Of a stretch of 64,000 nt of DNA, positions 25,939 to 34,726 are shown in pieces. The stretch lies in the NCBI RefSeq assembly GCF_003967575.1, contig NZ_BIFT01000002.1, forward strand, positions 2,418,001 to 2,482,000, given 5' to 3'. The translations under genes were made by a program, and so were the position numbers. Within the stretch, counting starts at the first letter, position 1. Each line of letters starts with the position of its first letter. The notes beneath the pieces were generated by a model. It had not been told where the DNA came from and did not search any database. It was given only the letters and a program-made list of their open reading frames with translations. The DNA is from Dictyobacter alpinus (GTDB lineage: Bacteria; Chloroflexota; Ktedonobacteria; Ktedonobacterales; Ktedonobacteraceae).

Positions 25939-28878
25939 ATGATGCAGAATGAAAAGATAAAGGTGCGACAATTGCATGCAAGGGTGCTGGGAGTATTTAT
26001 GGCGCTATTGTTGCTGCTCATCTCGGTTGGATTTTTGTTTAATATTCCTGGCACAGCGAATGCCGCTCAGGTGCCACCGGTAAATAGCGATGCGCACGCA
26101 AATAGTGTTGCAGGTGGCTCAGGTGCCACCCTGCCATATGTTGAACTGGAAGCGCATAGCGCGACCACGAGAGGCACCATCGTTGGTCCAAGTTTTCAGT
26201 TAGGTGACCTGGCCTCGGACGCAGTAGATCGGACTATCGTTCAGTTGACGCAGGGCCAGTCCGTTCAATTTACACTGCCCCAACAGGCCAATGCCATTAA
26301 TCTCCGTTATAGCATTCCGGACGCATCTGGTGGTGGCGGCATCAATGCCTCGCTAAGTATTTATATTAACGGAGTTAAACAATCCAAAGACCTGCAACTG
26401 ACCTCGAAGTATAGCTGGTTGTATGGGGCACCGAACTTCTCGGACTGTAACGGAAACGACTGGTCGAACAGTCCTGGCGGTACTGCACACCATCAGTTCG
26501 ATGAAGTGCATGCGTTGTTACCGCAGATGGCGGCTGGTGCTACCGTGAAACTGCAAGTTGACTCTGAAAATACCGCGCAATGGTATGCTATCGATGTGGC
26601 TGATTTTGAGCAGGTGGCTGCCCCGCTGGCTCGACCTGCAGGCTCTATCTCGGTTACTGATGCACCCTATAATGCCGATCCGACGGGGAGCGTCGACGCT
26701 ACCACCGCCATTCAAAATGCCGTCAATGCAGGCGCCGCTCAAGGTAAGAGCGTTTATATTCCTCAGGGCAACTTCCTGGTCACCAGCCATATTCTGGTAA
26801 ACAATGTCACTGTAACGGGTGCGGGACCCTGGTATTCGATCCTGGGTGGCGCTCCAATCGGCAATGGCAATGGTGTTGGCATCTACGGAAACGATACGTA
26901 TGACGGTAATGCAAGTGCCAATGTCAATCTATCAAACTTTGCCATTGAAGGCCAGATCACAAACCGCATTGACTGTATCCAGGACAACGGCATTGGTGGT
27001 TCACTGAACAACTCAAGCATCTCCAATGTCTGGATCGAACACACCAAAGTTGGTATGTGGTTTGATGGTCCGTTTAGTGGCCTGACGATCAGTAATAGCC
27101 GTATTGATAGCACTCTTGCTGATGGCATCAACTTCCATCGTGGCATCAGTAACTCAACCGTTAAGCAAACCATTATCCGTGGCACCGGCGATGATGGTCT
27201 TGCCATGTGGTCGGACCTGGGTGGCGCATCGTCTGGCGATAGCAATGATAGCTTTGATCACAATACCGTGCAATCGCCTTATCTGGCCAATGGTATCGCT
27301 ATCTATGGTGGAAATGGGAACAGCGCTACGAACAACATCGTCACTGGTTCACAGTACCGTGGTGGCGGCATCATGCTGGACTATGAAGACTTTGGCAATC
27401 CGACAGCGCCTTTTAGTGGCACAACCACTGTTTCCAACAATACCATCAACCATACAGCGGGTTGGGGGGATCAGGGTATCCAGCAATTCGGGGCACTCAT
27501 GTTCTGGGCCGATAATGGCTCCATCAACGCGCCCTTCACGGTTGCTGGAGATGAGATCGACGATAGTCACTTTGCCGCGATTTCATTTGATGGTGGCAAT
27601 CCTATTAGTAATATAGCCTTGAGCAATATCAATATTAATGGCGCAGAGTTCGCATTCTCGAACAAAGTAAATACCATAACAGGCTCAGCCAATAACGTGA
27701 CGGCCAGCGGTCTGACTGTTGGTGGTTTAGAGAGTTGTGAAGGCTCGCAATCCTGGAATATAACGCTGGGTACAGGCAACTCTGGCTGGAGTCCCGCGAC
27801 TCAGACCTGTGGTTTCCCAACTGGAACACCGACGCCAACACCAACCCCACCTCCGGGAACCACGCCAACGCCAACGCCAACCCCTGCTCCATCGCCAACG
27901 CCAACGCCGGCACCTAGTGGAACCCTCATTACCGCGATCAATGCAGGTGGTGGAGTAGCAGGGAGCTATGCTGCCGACACAGATTATAACCAGGGCAACG
28001 CTTTTAGCGATACCTCGACCGCGATCGACACCAGTGGCGTAGCCAGTCCGGCACCGCAAGGAGTCTGGCAGACCTGTCGCTGGAATAGTGCATTTACCTA
28101 TACCATTCCAGCTTTAACGGCAGGAAAAGCCTATACGCTACGCCTCGATTGGGCTGAACTCAGCTTCCAGAACGCTGGCGCACGTGTCTTTAATGTAGCG
28201 GTCAATGGGAGCGCAGTCCTGAACAATTTTGATGTCTATGCAACGGCAGGATACAAAAAGGCGGTTGCTAAGACCTTTGCTGTTACCGCCAATAGTAGTG
28301 GGCAGATCGTGATTGCCTTTACGCAGGCCGGGGCCGATAATCCTTTCATCAATGGTATTGAAGTCTGGGATCCTGCTGGTGGTCCGCCGCCGACACCAAC
28401 ACCGACGCCGACACCAACCCCGAAGACGTTGGTCAAAGCTATTAATGCTGGAGGTAGTGCGAGTGGGAACTTTGTTGCTGACACTGGATACAACCAGGGT
28501 AATGCCTTTAGTGATACCTCGACCTCAATTAATACCAATGGGGTCAGTAATGCGGCACCACAAGGAGTCTGGCAGACCTGCCGCTGGAACAGTGCATTTA
28601 CTTATACACTTACAGGGTTAACGGCAGGCAAGTCATATACGCTGCAATTGGACTGGGCCGAACTGACTTGGCATGCCGCGGGGCAGCGCGTTTTCAATGT
28701 TGCTGTGAACAGTAACACCGTGCTTAGCAACTTTGATGTTTATGCAACGGCAGGCTATAAAACAGCGGTAGCAAAGCAGTTTACTGTTACGGCCAATAGT
28801 AGCGGCCAGATCGTGGTTGCCTTTACCCAGGCGGGTCCGGATAATCCCTTTATCAATGGTATCGAACTTTATTCCTGA
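25939..28878 (+). CDS. Secreted GH87-type alpha-1,3-glucanase with two malectin domains
   Basis: A 979-residue secreted enzyme. A basic N-terminus, hydrophobic core and cleavage site near TANAAQ (about residue 42) form a Sec signal. Residues about 50-230 are a carbohydrate-binding-module-like sandwich. Residues about 235-620 form a right-handed beta-helix with the GH87 landmarks NVTVTGAG, VWIEHTKVGMWFDGP, ADGINFH and GTGDDGLAMW. Asp 395 and the pair Asp 418/419 have the 23- and 24-residue spacing I recall for the catalytic aspartates of GH87 alpha-1,3-glucanases (mycodextranases). A Pro-Thr linker (624-660), a malectin domain, a second Pro-Thr linker and a second malectin domain follow. It should cleave alpha-1,3-glucan, a fungal wall polymer, outside the cell. 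It lies directly downstream of an oligosaccharide importer. Confidence 0.88.
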   Translation: MMQNEKIKVRQLHARVLGVFMALLLLLISVGFLFNIPGTANAAQVPPVNSDAHANSVAGGSGATLPYVELEAHSATTRGTIVGPSFQLGDLASDAVDRTIVQLTQGQSVQFTLPQQANAINLRYSIPDASGGGGINASLSIYINGVKQSKDLQLTSKYSWLYGAPNFSDCNGNDWSNSPGGTAHHQFDEVHALLPQMAAGATVKLQVDSENTAQWYAIDVADFEQVAAPLARPAGSISVTDAPYNADPTGSVDATTAIQNAVNAGAAQGKSVYIPQGNFLVTSHILVNNVTVTGAGPWYSILGGAPIGNGNGVGIYGNDTYDGNASANVNLSNFAIEGQITNRIDCIQDNGIGGSLNNSSISNVWIEHTKVGMWFDGPFSGLTISNSRIDSTLADGINFHRGISNSTVKQTIIRGTGDDGLAMWSDLGGASSGDSNDSFDHNTVQSPYLANGIAIYGGNGNSATNNIVTGSQYRGGGIMLDYEDFGNPTAPFSGTTTVSNNTINHTAGWGDQGIQQFGALMFWADNGSINAPFTVAGDEIDDSHFAAISFDGGNPISNIALSNININGAEFAFSNKVNTITGSANNVTASGLTVGGLESCEGSQSWNITLGTGNSGWSPATQTCGFPTGTPTPTPTPPPGTTPTPTPTPAPSPTPTPAPSGTLITAINAGGGVAGSYAADTDYNQGNAFSDTSTAIDTSGVASPAPQGVWQTCRWNSAFTYTIPALTAGKAYTLRLDWAELSFQNAGARVFNVAVNGSAVLNNFDVYATAGYKKAVAKTFAVTANSSGQIVIAFTQAGADNPFINGIEVWDPAGGPPPTPTPTPTPTPKTLVKAINAGGSASGNFVADTGYNQGNAFSDTSTSINTNGVSNAAPQGVWQTCRWNSAFTYTLTGLTAGKSYTLQLDWAELTWHAAGQRVFNVAVNSNTVLSNFDVYATAGYKTAVAKQFTVTANSSGQIVVAFTQAGPDNPFINGIELYS

Positions 28879-28928
28879 GTAACGATGGAGTAAGGTAAAA
28901 CTCTGAGCAGGGTTCGCCTGAAAAAGCA

Positions 28929-28971
28929 GAAAGATACGCGCCGTGGAAAATTTCTATGGCGCGTATCTTTC
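28929..28971. terminator. 14-bp hairpin between convergent genes
   Basis: Perfect arms GAAAGATACGCGCC and complement (28929-28942, 28958-28971) with a 15-nt loop. Between the glucanase (ends 28878) and the cupin gene (ends 28998). Confidence 0.7.
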
Positions 28972-28997
28972 GTCGGATAGGGGTGCTAAGTATTTTG

Positions 28998-29480
28998 CTA
29001 CGCGACTGGTAAAGGCGGTCCCAGTAACTCCATGCCATGGGCACGCCATACCTCTGGATCCTGGGGAGGCATCGCGTTGGCTCTGGTCACTTCGCGGAAG
29101 AAGGCTTCCATGTTCCCGGCAGGGAAAAACGCGACCAGAATCCGGCCACGTGCCTCACCAACAAAGGCCCATACATGAGGAATCTGACGGGGAGCCAGCA
29201 GTGAATCACCTGGCTGGAGGCGGAAACGTTCTGTTCCCACCTCGAACTGGAACTCGCCTTCGAGGATATAGAACCATTCATCCTGATCATAATGAAGATG
29301 GCGTGCCGGGCCACCTTTAGCCAGGAATGTGTTTTCCAGGATGAAGGAATTGGATGTTGTGGGGGTGCTCACCTTGAATGCAACAGTACTAATGCCCAGT
29401 CCACGGCTCTCGCCTTCACGATCAGCGCCAGCGGCTACGCGCAAGACCGCTGGCATATCAGCTGAGATCGATTCGCTCAT
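28998..29480 (-). CDS. Single-domain cupin protein
   Basis: A 160-residue cupin. The first metal motif is visible as RHLHYDQDEWFYILEGEFQF (G-x5-HxH-like with Glu) and the second as PGDSLLAPRQIPHVWAFVG. The metal-binding His and Glu residues are therefore present and it could bind Fe, Mn or Zn. Such small cupins are dioxygenases, isomerases or binding proteins; the substrate is unknown. ATG 29480 is chosen because AAGAGGAGAAAG precedes it; an in-frame start at 29510 lacks a ribosome site. Confidence 0.85.
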   Translation of the reverse strand: MSESISADMPAVLRVAAGADREGESRGLGISTVAFKVSTPTTSNSFILENTFLAKGGPARHLHYDQDEWFYILEGEFQFEVGTERFRLQPGDSLLAPRQIPHVWAFVGEARGRILVAFFPAGNMEAFFREVTRANAMPPQDPEVWRAHGMELLGPPLPVA

Positions 29481-29852
29481 TTCTTTCTCCTCTTGGGAAC
29501 GAAGAGGCAATGGAAACGCTCATGAGAACGATTTACCCTGCCCTTGAGCATATTTTAACCCTCGTTTTGTTATCCTCTCTTACTGATAACAGCTTTTGCA
29601 GGATATGAACTCTATTGTAGTGAACAATGTTGTAGTAGTCAAGTAAATAGTGACAAACGCTAGAAGGACATAGTCTTTATCCAACCTACCCTGGATGTCT
29701 CTTGACGCCAGAGAGTTCCTCTGGTAATAGATACTCAGGGGCATTATTAGCCAATTCTGCAGGCTTTCTTACTGCGCGATCATGAAAGACGAGGCATAGA
29801 GAACATGAACATAAGCATGTCATGTTCTCTATGTGAGCGGGATGCTGACTGC
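29481..29852. other. Intergenic region with terminator
   Basis: 372 bases without a gene. It contains the P450 terminator (29795-29833) and the promoter region of the cupin gene. Confidence 0.6.
29795..29833 (-). terminator. Terminator of the P450 gene
   Basis: Perfect 14-bp arms CATAGAGAACATGA and complement (29795-29808, 29820-29833) with an 11-nt loop, 19 nt past the P450 stop codon. Confidence 0.65.
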
Positions 29853-31097
29853 TCAAGCTTTTTGTACTTGCGCATCAAAGGTGATTGGTAGGTGTTTGAA
29901 ACCAAAGAGGAAACGTCCTTCAAATAGTTGTGCCTCGTTACGGTCTACGTGCAGGTTGGGGAGCTGCTTAAGGATCATTGGTAGCGCGACCGCTGCCTCC
30001 ATGCGCGATAGTGGCGCGCCAATGCAGAAATGGATGCCATGGCCAAATGCGACATGTTTGTTTGGGGTGCGCGTGATGTCAAAACGTGCTGGCTCGGGAA
30101 ACTGTTGAGGATCACGGTTGGCTGAGGAGAGCCAGGTAAAGATGGTTGCATCCTGCGGGATGGTTAACCCTGATAGTGTCACCGCTTCTTTTGTCGTTCG
30201 CACTATGCGCCAGACGGGTGAGGCATAGCGCAAGACTTCTTCGATGGCGGATGGCATCAATTCAGGCTCTCTATTGAGTCGAGTTAGCGTGTCAGGATGC
30301 TCATCGAAGCAACGGATCGCCTGACTGAGGAGATTGGTGGTGGTAACGTGTCCCGCCAGCAGAAGGAGTGTACAGAAGCTGATAGTGTCATCCATACTTA
30401 AGTGCTGGCCGTCGACCTCCGCTTGCAGCAGCGCGCTCATCATATCATCATGTGGCTCACGTTTGCGCTCCTCAAGCATGCGTTCGAAGTAGTCAGACAT
30501 CTCCTCAAATACGCGAGCGAAATGCTGCAATTCTGGATTGTTGCGTTGTTCTTCAGCTGGTTTAAAAACCTCGGCATCGCTCAATTGGCGTCTGAGCAGT
30601 CCATCAGCCCAGCTTTGAAAGAGCGGTCTATCACTGACAGGCACCCCCAACATCTCGGCGATCACGATCGTTGGCAGCGGATACGCGATATCATTGGCAA
30701 AATCCATGTTTCCATTGGCGACTACCTTATCAAGCAGTTCTTGCGTGATCTGGGCGACACGGCCACGTAGTTTATCAATCGCGCGTGGCGTAAAGGCTGA
30801 GGTAACCAGATTGCGATACTGCCGATGCTGAGGTGGATCCATCGCAATAATACTTCTTCCACTGCGTGGACGTTTGTTCTGCGCGTCAGCCGTCGCCATC
30901 ACAGCTTCGCGTTGCATCCTGCGCTCAGACGAAAAACGCTGGTAATCGGTAATGACCGTGTTTACATCATCATAGCGAAACACATGCCAGCAGTTACTCT
31001 CCTCATCCAGCCAGACAGGTTGTGTTTGACGCATCTGCTCAAACCAGGTGTACATTTTCTGACTATCTTCCACAGTTGCTAAGGTTGAGAGCATCAT
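29853..31097 (-). CDS. Cytochrome P450
   Basis: A soluble 414-residue bacterial P450. The I-helix oxygen-binding motif is LLLAGHVTTTNLL. The K-helix ExxR is in AIEEVLRYASPVWR. The heme-ligand loop is FGHGIHFCIGAPLSRMEA with the proximal Cys. It resembles CYP107-type class I enzymes that take electrons from ferredoxin and a reductase, neither of which is encoded nearby. It probably hydroxylates a small molecule; the substrate is unknown. The ATG follows AAAGAAAGG. Monocistronic by its flanking hairpins. Confidence 0.93.
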   Translation of the reverse strand: MMLSTLATVEDSQKMYTWFEQMRQTQPVWLDEESNCWHVFRYDDVNTVITDYQRFSSERRMQREAVMATADAQNKRPRSGRSIIAMDPPQHRQYRNLVTSAFTPRAIDKLRGRVAQITQELLDKVVANGNMDFANDIAYPLPTIVIAEMLGVPVSDRPLFQSWADGLLRRQLSDAEVFKPAEEQRNNPELQHFARVFEEMSDYFERMLEERKREPHDDMMSALLQAEVDGQHLSMDDTISFCTLLLLAGHVTTTNLLSQAIRCFDEHPDTLTRLNREPELMPSAIEEVLRYASPVWRIVRTTKEAVTLSGLTIPQDATIFTWLSSANRDPQQFPEPARFDITRTPNKHVAFGHGIHFCIGAPLSRMEAAVALPMILKQLPNLHVDRNEAQLFEGRFLFGFKHLPITFDAQVQKA

Positions 31098-31443
31098 AGA
31101 AACCTTTCTTTCTGCATATTTCTACGCGAAACTGCTGATGGACGCACTATCATACCTTTAAAAGAGACAAGCTTGATGGATGCCAGCAGTTACTCTCATA
31201 ATAATTAATTGGGCATCTGCTAATACTATAGCACATATATATAATAAATCACTTGTAGGAGTGAAAATATCGAGAAAGGTATTGGGTTAGATTTTATGTG
31301 GAGTGAGCTCTACTTCTCAGAGTAAAAAAAATTGTATTGTTGCGGAAAAATTGTCGGCGCTGCCGACAATTTTTCCGCAACAATACAAGAGATCCTGGAT
31401 AGTGACCCGACCCGATCCTTGTCGTAGTTGTATAACGGCTCCG
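31098..31443. other. Intergenic region with long terminator hairpin
   Basis: 346 bases without a gene. An AT-rich segment (about 31195-31250) lies upstream of the P450 gene, and the 27-bp-stem hairpin at 31332-31388 follows the WD40 gene. Confidence 0.6.
31332..31388 (-). terminator. 27-bp stem terminator of the sigma/WD40 operon
   Basis: Perfect 27-bp arms (31332-31358, 31362-31388) with a 3-nt spacer. Read on the minus strand it is followed by AATTTTTTTTACT, a classical U-tract. It lies 55 nt after the stop of the WD40 gene. Confidence 0.88.
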
Positions 31444-33027
31444 CTATTTAGCGGGAGCTTCCCAGAAGTTTACGTCAATTTCATGTGTATTATTTTTCAC
31501 ATCTGTAATCAAGCTCGCGCTGGCAAGAAGCGTATCATCGGGTGACCAGGTAATTCCTCGCATATCTCCACTCTTCTGCTGATAGGTGAAAAGCTTCTTT
31601 CCAGTGATAGGATTCCAGATAGCAACATTTTGTACCGATATTTGCTGACCTTTATCTGGACCACTGGAGATCGTCTGTAGGCCAGTTTCAACCGAGGCAA
31701 TGCGTGTCCCATCATGCGACCAGGCCAGATATTGGACAGGATTGATTGACGGGGCAAGTGGATAGGTCAGAACAGGCGTCCCTGTCAGAGCCTTCCAGAT
31801 CTGAATCTGTTGTTTGACTTTGATCTCGCCAAGCGTATTGTTTCCATCCTGAACGGTCATACTAACTGCCAGGAACTGGCTATCTGGTGACCAGGCTACA
31901 TTCAACATTGCGCTATAGCTTTTCGCGTTGACGGTATAAATGAGTTGACCAGTACTGGCATTCCAGACGCGCACTGCTGGATCCCAATTCACAGATAAGG
32001 AGGCAATATACTTGCCATCGGGCGACCAGGCCAGCCTCTCTACATCGGCGGTATGACCTATCAGTGTCTTGACGACGTTGCCAGTGCTGCTATTCCAGAT
32101 GAGAATCGGGTGCTCCTGTGGATTGTGAGAACTGTTGGTTGGATCATCAAGACTAGAAGCAATAAGTTTGCCATCAGGTGACCAGGCTATGGCTCGCATT
32201 GTGGGGCTCCCCTGACTGTGAGGAAGCAAGGGGACCAATAAACTGGTAAAGGTAGTTCCTATGTTCGCTGTCGCCGACTTTGGTCCGGTCGTGAGAAGAT
32301 GACCAGTATTGGCATCCACCACCTGCACCGTATCGGTACCAATCGCGATACGTTGACTGTTATGCGGCTCCCAGGCCACATTTTGAATAGGTGTCTTTCC
32401 CCCTCCGCTGGGCTGATACGTTATCTCGTTTTTTCCGGTCGTGGCATCCCAGATGTGCGCGTTGTTTCCCACCAGGACTATACCCTTGCCGTCAGGTGAC
32501 CACTGTAAACCCATAATAATGTCATCATTTACTTTGTGACTATAGACAACATGACCTGGTTGAGCCTGAGTCGTGGGTACCCGGGTAGGTTTCGCTACGG
32601 GCGTGGAGGCACTCCTGGTATTTTTGTTCTGGGCTACGCGTGACTGGGAAAGCATCGTTAGTAGGGTACCTACAAGCAATGCTGTCACCAGGACGGCGGC
32701 AATGAGTGCAAAGGTGCGCTGGATAGAGGCGAAGCGCCGTGCTGGTCGTGATCTGCTCTGCGTCGTGCCAGGAATGTGTGATGATGGTGTATGCATAGGG
32801 ATGATCTTCCTTTCGGTCTGTTGTGAACGTTGTGAACGACTACGAATATGAATATGCTGCCAGGCATAGTTGATTGATTGCTCATCGGCCTGTGCGGCTG
32901 GTTGGTAGAGCCGTTGTAAATCAGTTACCAGTTGTGTATCTGGATCATCGGGTTGAGCCCGCGCCAGCGATTGCTCGATCTGCGTATCGATGTCCCCGGG
33001 CTGAAAATGTTCGTTCGATGTCTCCAT
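31444..33027 (-). CDS. Membrane-anchored WD40 protein, probable anti-sigma factor
   Basis: A 527-residue protein in three parts. The cytoplasmic N-terminus (1-105) is acidic then basic, with a DTQIEQSLARAQ start and no zinc-finger motif. A single membrane segment is at about 106-128 (FALIAAVLVTALLVGTLLTML). The outer part, from about 160, is a WD40 propeller (QWSPDGKG, AWSPDGKLIAS, AWSPDSQFLA, TWSPDDTLLAS). The gene starts 14 nt after the ECF sigma gene, with its own AAGGAGAGG site. The genetic pairing and topology suggest an anti-sigma factor with an extracytoplasmic sensor propeller. This is inference; no known anti-sigma domain was recognised. Confidence 0.75.
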   Translation of the reverse strand: METSNEHFQPGDIDTQIEQSLARAQPDDPDTQLVTDLQRLYQPAAQADEQSINYAWQHIHIRSRSQRSQQTERKIIPMHTPSSHIPGTTQSRSRPARRFASIQRTFALIAAVLVTALLVGTLLTMLSQSRVAQNKNTRSASTPVAKPTRVPTTQAQPGHVVYSHKVNDDIIMGLQWSPDGKGIVLVGNNAHIWDATTGKNEITYQPSGGGKTPIQNVAWEPHNSQRIAIGTDTVQVVDANTGHLLTTGPKSATANIGTTFTSLLVPLLPHSQGSPTMRAIAWSPDGKLIASSLDDPTNSSHNPQEHPILIWNSSTGNVVKTLIGHTADVERLAWSPDGKYIASLSVNWDPAVRVWNASTGQLIYTVNAKSYSAMLNVAWSPDSQFLAVSMTVQDGNNTLGEIKVKQQIQIWKALTGTPVLTYPLAPSINPVQYLAWSHDGTRIASVETGLQTISSGPDKGQQISVQNVAIWNPITGKKLFTYQQKSGDMRGITWSPDDTLLASASLITDVKNNTHEIDVNFWEAPAK

Positions 33028-33041
33028 CGTGCCTCTCCTTT

Positions 33042-33575
33042 TTAGTGCTTCTCATAGATCGAGCGCAGAGTGTTGAGGGTGCGCGAGAGCAACATGCGTA
33101 CCGTGCCAGCTCGTTTGTCGAGGATATGCGCGATCTCTGCGCTACGCAATCCATTGACAAAGCGCAGGTAGAGTACCTGACGCTGTAGCTCTGGCAACTG
33201 CTGCACATGTGAACGTAACAGCGCATGGCGCTCCGTACGCATCGCATATTGTTCCGGTTCCTGGTCCTCATCAAAGTAGAGCGCGTCCACAACCTGTTCT
33301 ATTGGCAACACCTGCTGGCGTCTGCGGCGACGATGCAGATCGATCGTCTTGTTCTGCGCCATCCGCCGCAGATAGGCCCGCTGCTTCTCCGCGGGCACAT
33401 CCTGAACATTCTGCTGTTCCAGTGCCGCCAGGAAGACATCAATGAGCAGGTCCTCAGCATCCTCGCGCGTCGGCGTATGCATGCGCAAGTAGGTGAAAAT
33501 TTCCTGAGCATAGCACTGATAGAGTTCAGCCGCAAAGGCATCATTCTCGGCTGACGTGGGCAAAGACTGTTTCAT
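33042..33575 (-). CDS. ECF-type RNA polymerase sigma factor
   Basis: A 177-residue sigma-70 family protein. Region 2 spans ELYQCYAQEIFTYLRMHTPT to RRMAQNKTIDLHRRRRR. Region 4 spans LPELQRQVLYLRFVNGLRSA and EIAHILDKRAGTVRMLLSR, a helix-turn-helix that reads the -35 box. It has the short two-domain form of extracytoplasmic-function sigma factors. It is followed after 14 nt by a membrane-spanning WD40 protein that probably regulates it. The ATG is behind AGGATGGAACC. The regulon is unknown. Confidence 0.92.
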   Translation of the reverse strand: MKQSLPTSAENDAFAAELYQCYAQEIFTYLRMHTPTREDAEDLLIDVFLAALEQQNVQDVPAEKQRAYLRRMAQNKTIDLHRRRRRQQVLPIEQVVDALYFDEDQEPEQYAMRTERHALLRSHVQQLPELQRQVLYLRFVNGLRSAEIAHILDKRAGTVRMLLSRTLNTLRSIYEKH

Positions 33576-33676
33576 GGTTCCATCCTACTTCAGTAGTTCT
33601 TCGTAGTGTGTAGTGCTAGCGATTCCACTACCTATGTCGCTCAATAGCTAAAAATGCCACATTTCAAAATACCCTC

Positions 33677-33708
33677 TTGACTTTCGCCTTACCTGAACGT
33701 TGTATGAT
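33677..33708 (+). promoter_or_regulatory. Possible MerR-type promoter with 20-bp spacer
   Basis: TTGACT (33677-33682) and TATGAT (33703-33708) are separated by 20 bp, longer than the usual 17 and in the range distorted and activated by MerR-family proteins. It lies 49 bases before the MerR gene start, so autoregulation is plausible. Confidence 0.45.
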
Positions 33709-33757
33709 GCTAACAAGAGTTGTTTGACCTACCTGTAAACGGACAGAAAGAGATAGG

Positions 33758-34582
33758 ATGTTAAAAATTCGCGATTTTGCCAGGCTTGGTGAGGTATCGA
33801 TGACCACGCTGCGCTACTATGACGAGATTGGACTCCTCAAGCCGATCCATGTTGATCCTGAGACTGGCTATCGATTTTATACCATAGATCAGTTGCCGCA
33901 ACTGCATCGCATTCTGGCATTTAAAGAGCTTGGATTGGGTCTCACGCAGATCGTTAAGATTCTTGACGAAGGCATTTCTCCTGATGCCTTGCAAGGAATG
34001 CTGCGTTTCAGACAGGCACAACTCCAGCAGCAGATCCAATCTGAGCATGAGCAACTTGTGCGCATCGAAGCGCGTCTGCGCTCCCTTGAGCAAGGCAGTG
34101 ATATGCCGAATTATGACGTGGTCCTTAAAGCGGTGAAGCCGATCACGGGAGTTTCTCTGCTCCTGACGACGGAGGTTGCGTATCGGGGGCACTGGGTGGA
34201 CATGATCGATGCTATGTTGAAGCGCTACAGGGTTAAACCCAACGATCACCTACTTGTCCTTCATACGCAGCGCGAGGATGAGCCACCTCCAGGTTCAGTA
34301 GAGATTGTCGCACCCGTTGACGAGAGAGACGCCGCTACCTTGAGCACAAAGAGCGAGGGACAACTGACCCGGTGCGAGTTGCCAGCGGTTCCCTATATGG
34401 CCAGTACGCTGCACCAGGGAAGCCCCGCGCTGGTGATGCCAGCCTATCAAGCGCTTGGAACCTGGATGGAGAACAATGCCTACACCATCGTTGGGCCGCG
34501 CCGCAAGATTTGCCTCCATCGAGGAGAAAATCTTGACGATGCACTTACCGAAATCCAGTTTCCAGTTGAGAAACTTACATGA
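33758..34582 (+). CDS. MerR-family regulator with GyrI-like effector domain
   Basis: A 274-residue regulator. The N-terminal MerR winged helix reads LKIRDFARLGEVSMTTLRYY, then DEIGLLKPIHVDPETGYRFY. A coiled-coil linker (about 75-115) joins it to a C-terminal GyrI/AraC-effector-binding-like domain. This is the BmrR-type layout, which senses small, often cationic or aromatic, compounds. ATG behind AGAAAGAGATAGG. It is followed on the same strand after 144 nt by an NAD(P)-binding reductase, a likely target. Confidence 0.88.
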   Translation: MLKIRDFARLGEVSMTTLRYYDEIGLLKPIHVDPETGYRFYTIDQLPQLHRILAFKELGLGLTQIVKILDEGISPDALQGMLRFRQAQLQQQIQSEHEQLVRIEARLRSLEQGSDMPNYDVVLKAVKPITGVSLLLTTEVAYRGHWVDMIDAMLKRYRVKPNDHLLVLHTQREDEPPPGSVEIVAPVDERDAATLSTKSEGQLTRCELPAVPYMASTLHQGSPALVMPAYQALGTWMENNAYTIVGPRRKICLHRGENLDDALTEIQFPVEKLT

Positions 34583-34726
34583 ACGAGAGGAGAGATATTC
34601 TCTAAAAACTTCTGACTAAGACTTCTTTATCAAAAAACATAGTCAGATGATAATACATGATGACAAGCTTAACAGTTTGGATAGATAGAATCATTAGTAT
34701 ATCAAAGAGCAATAGGAGAGGTTATA

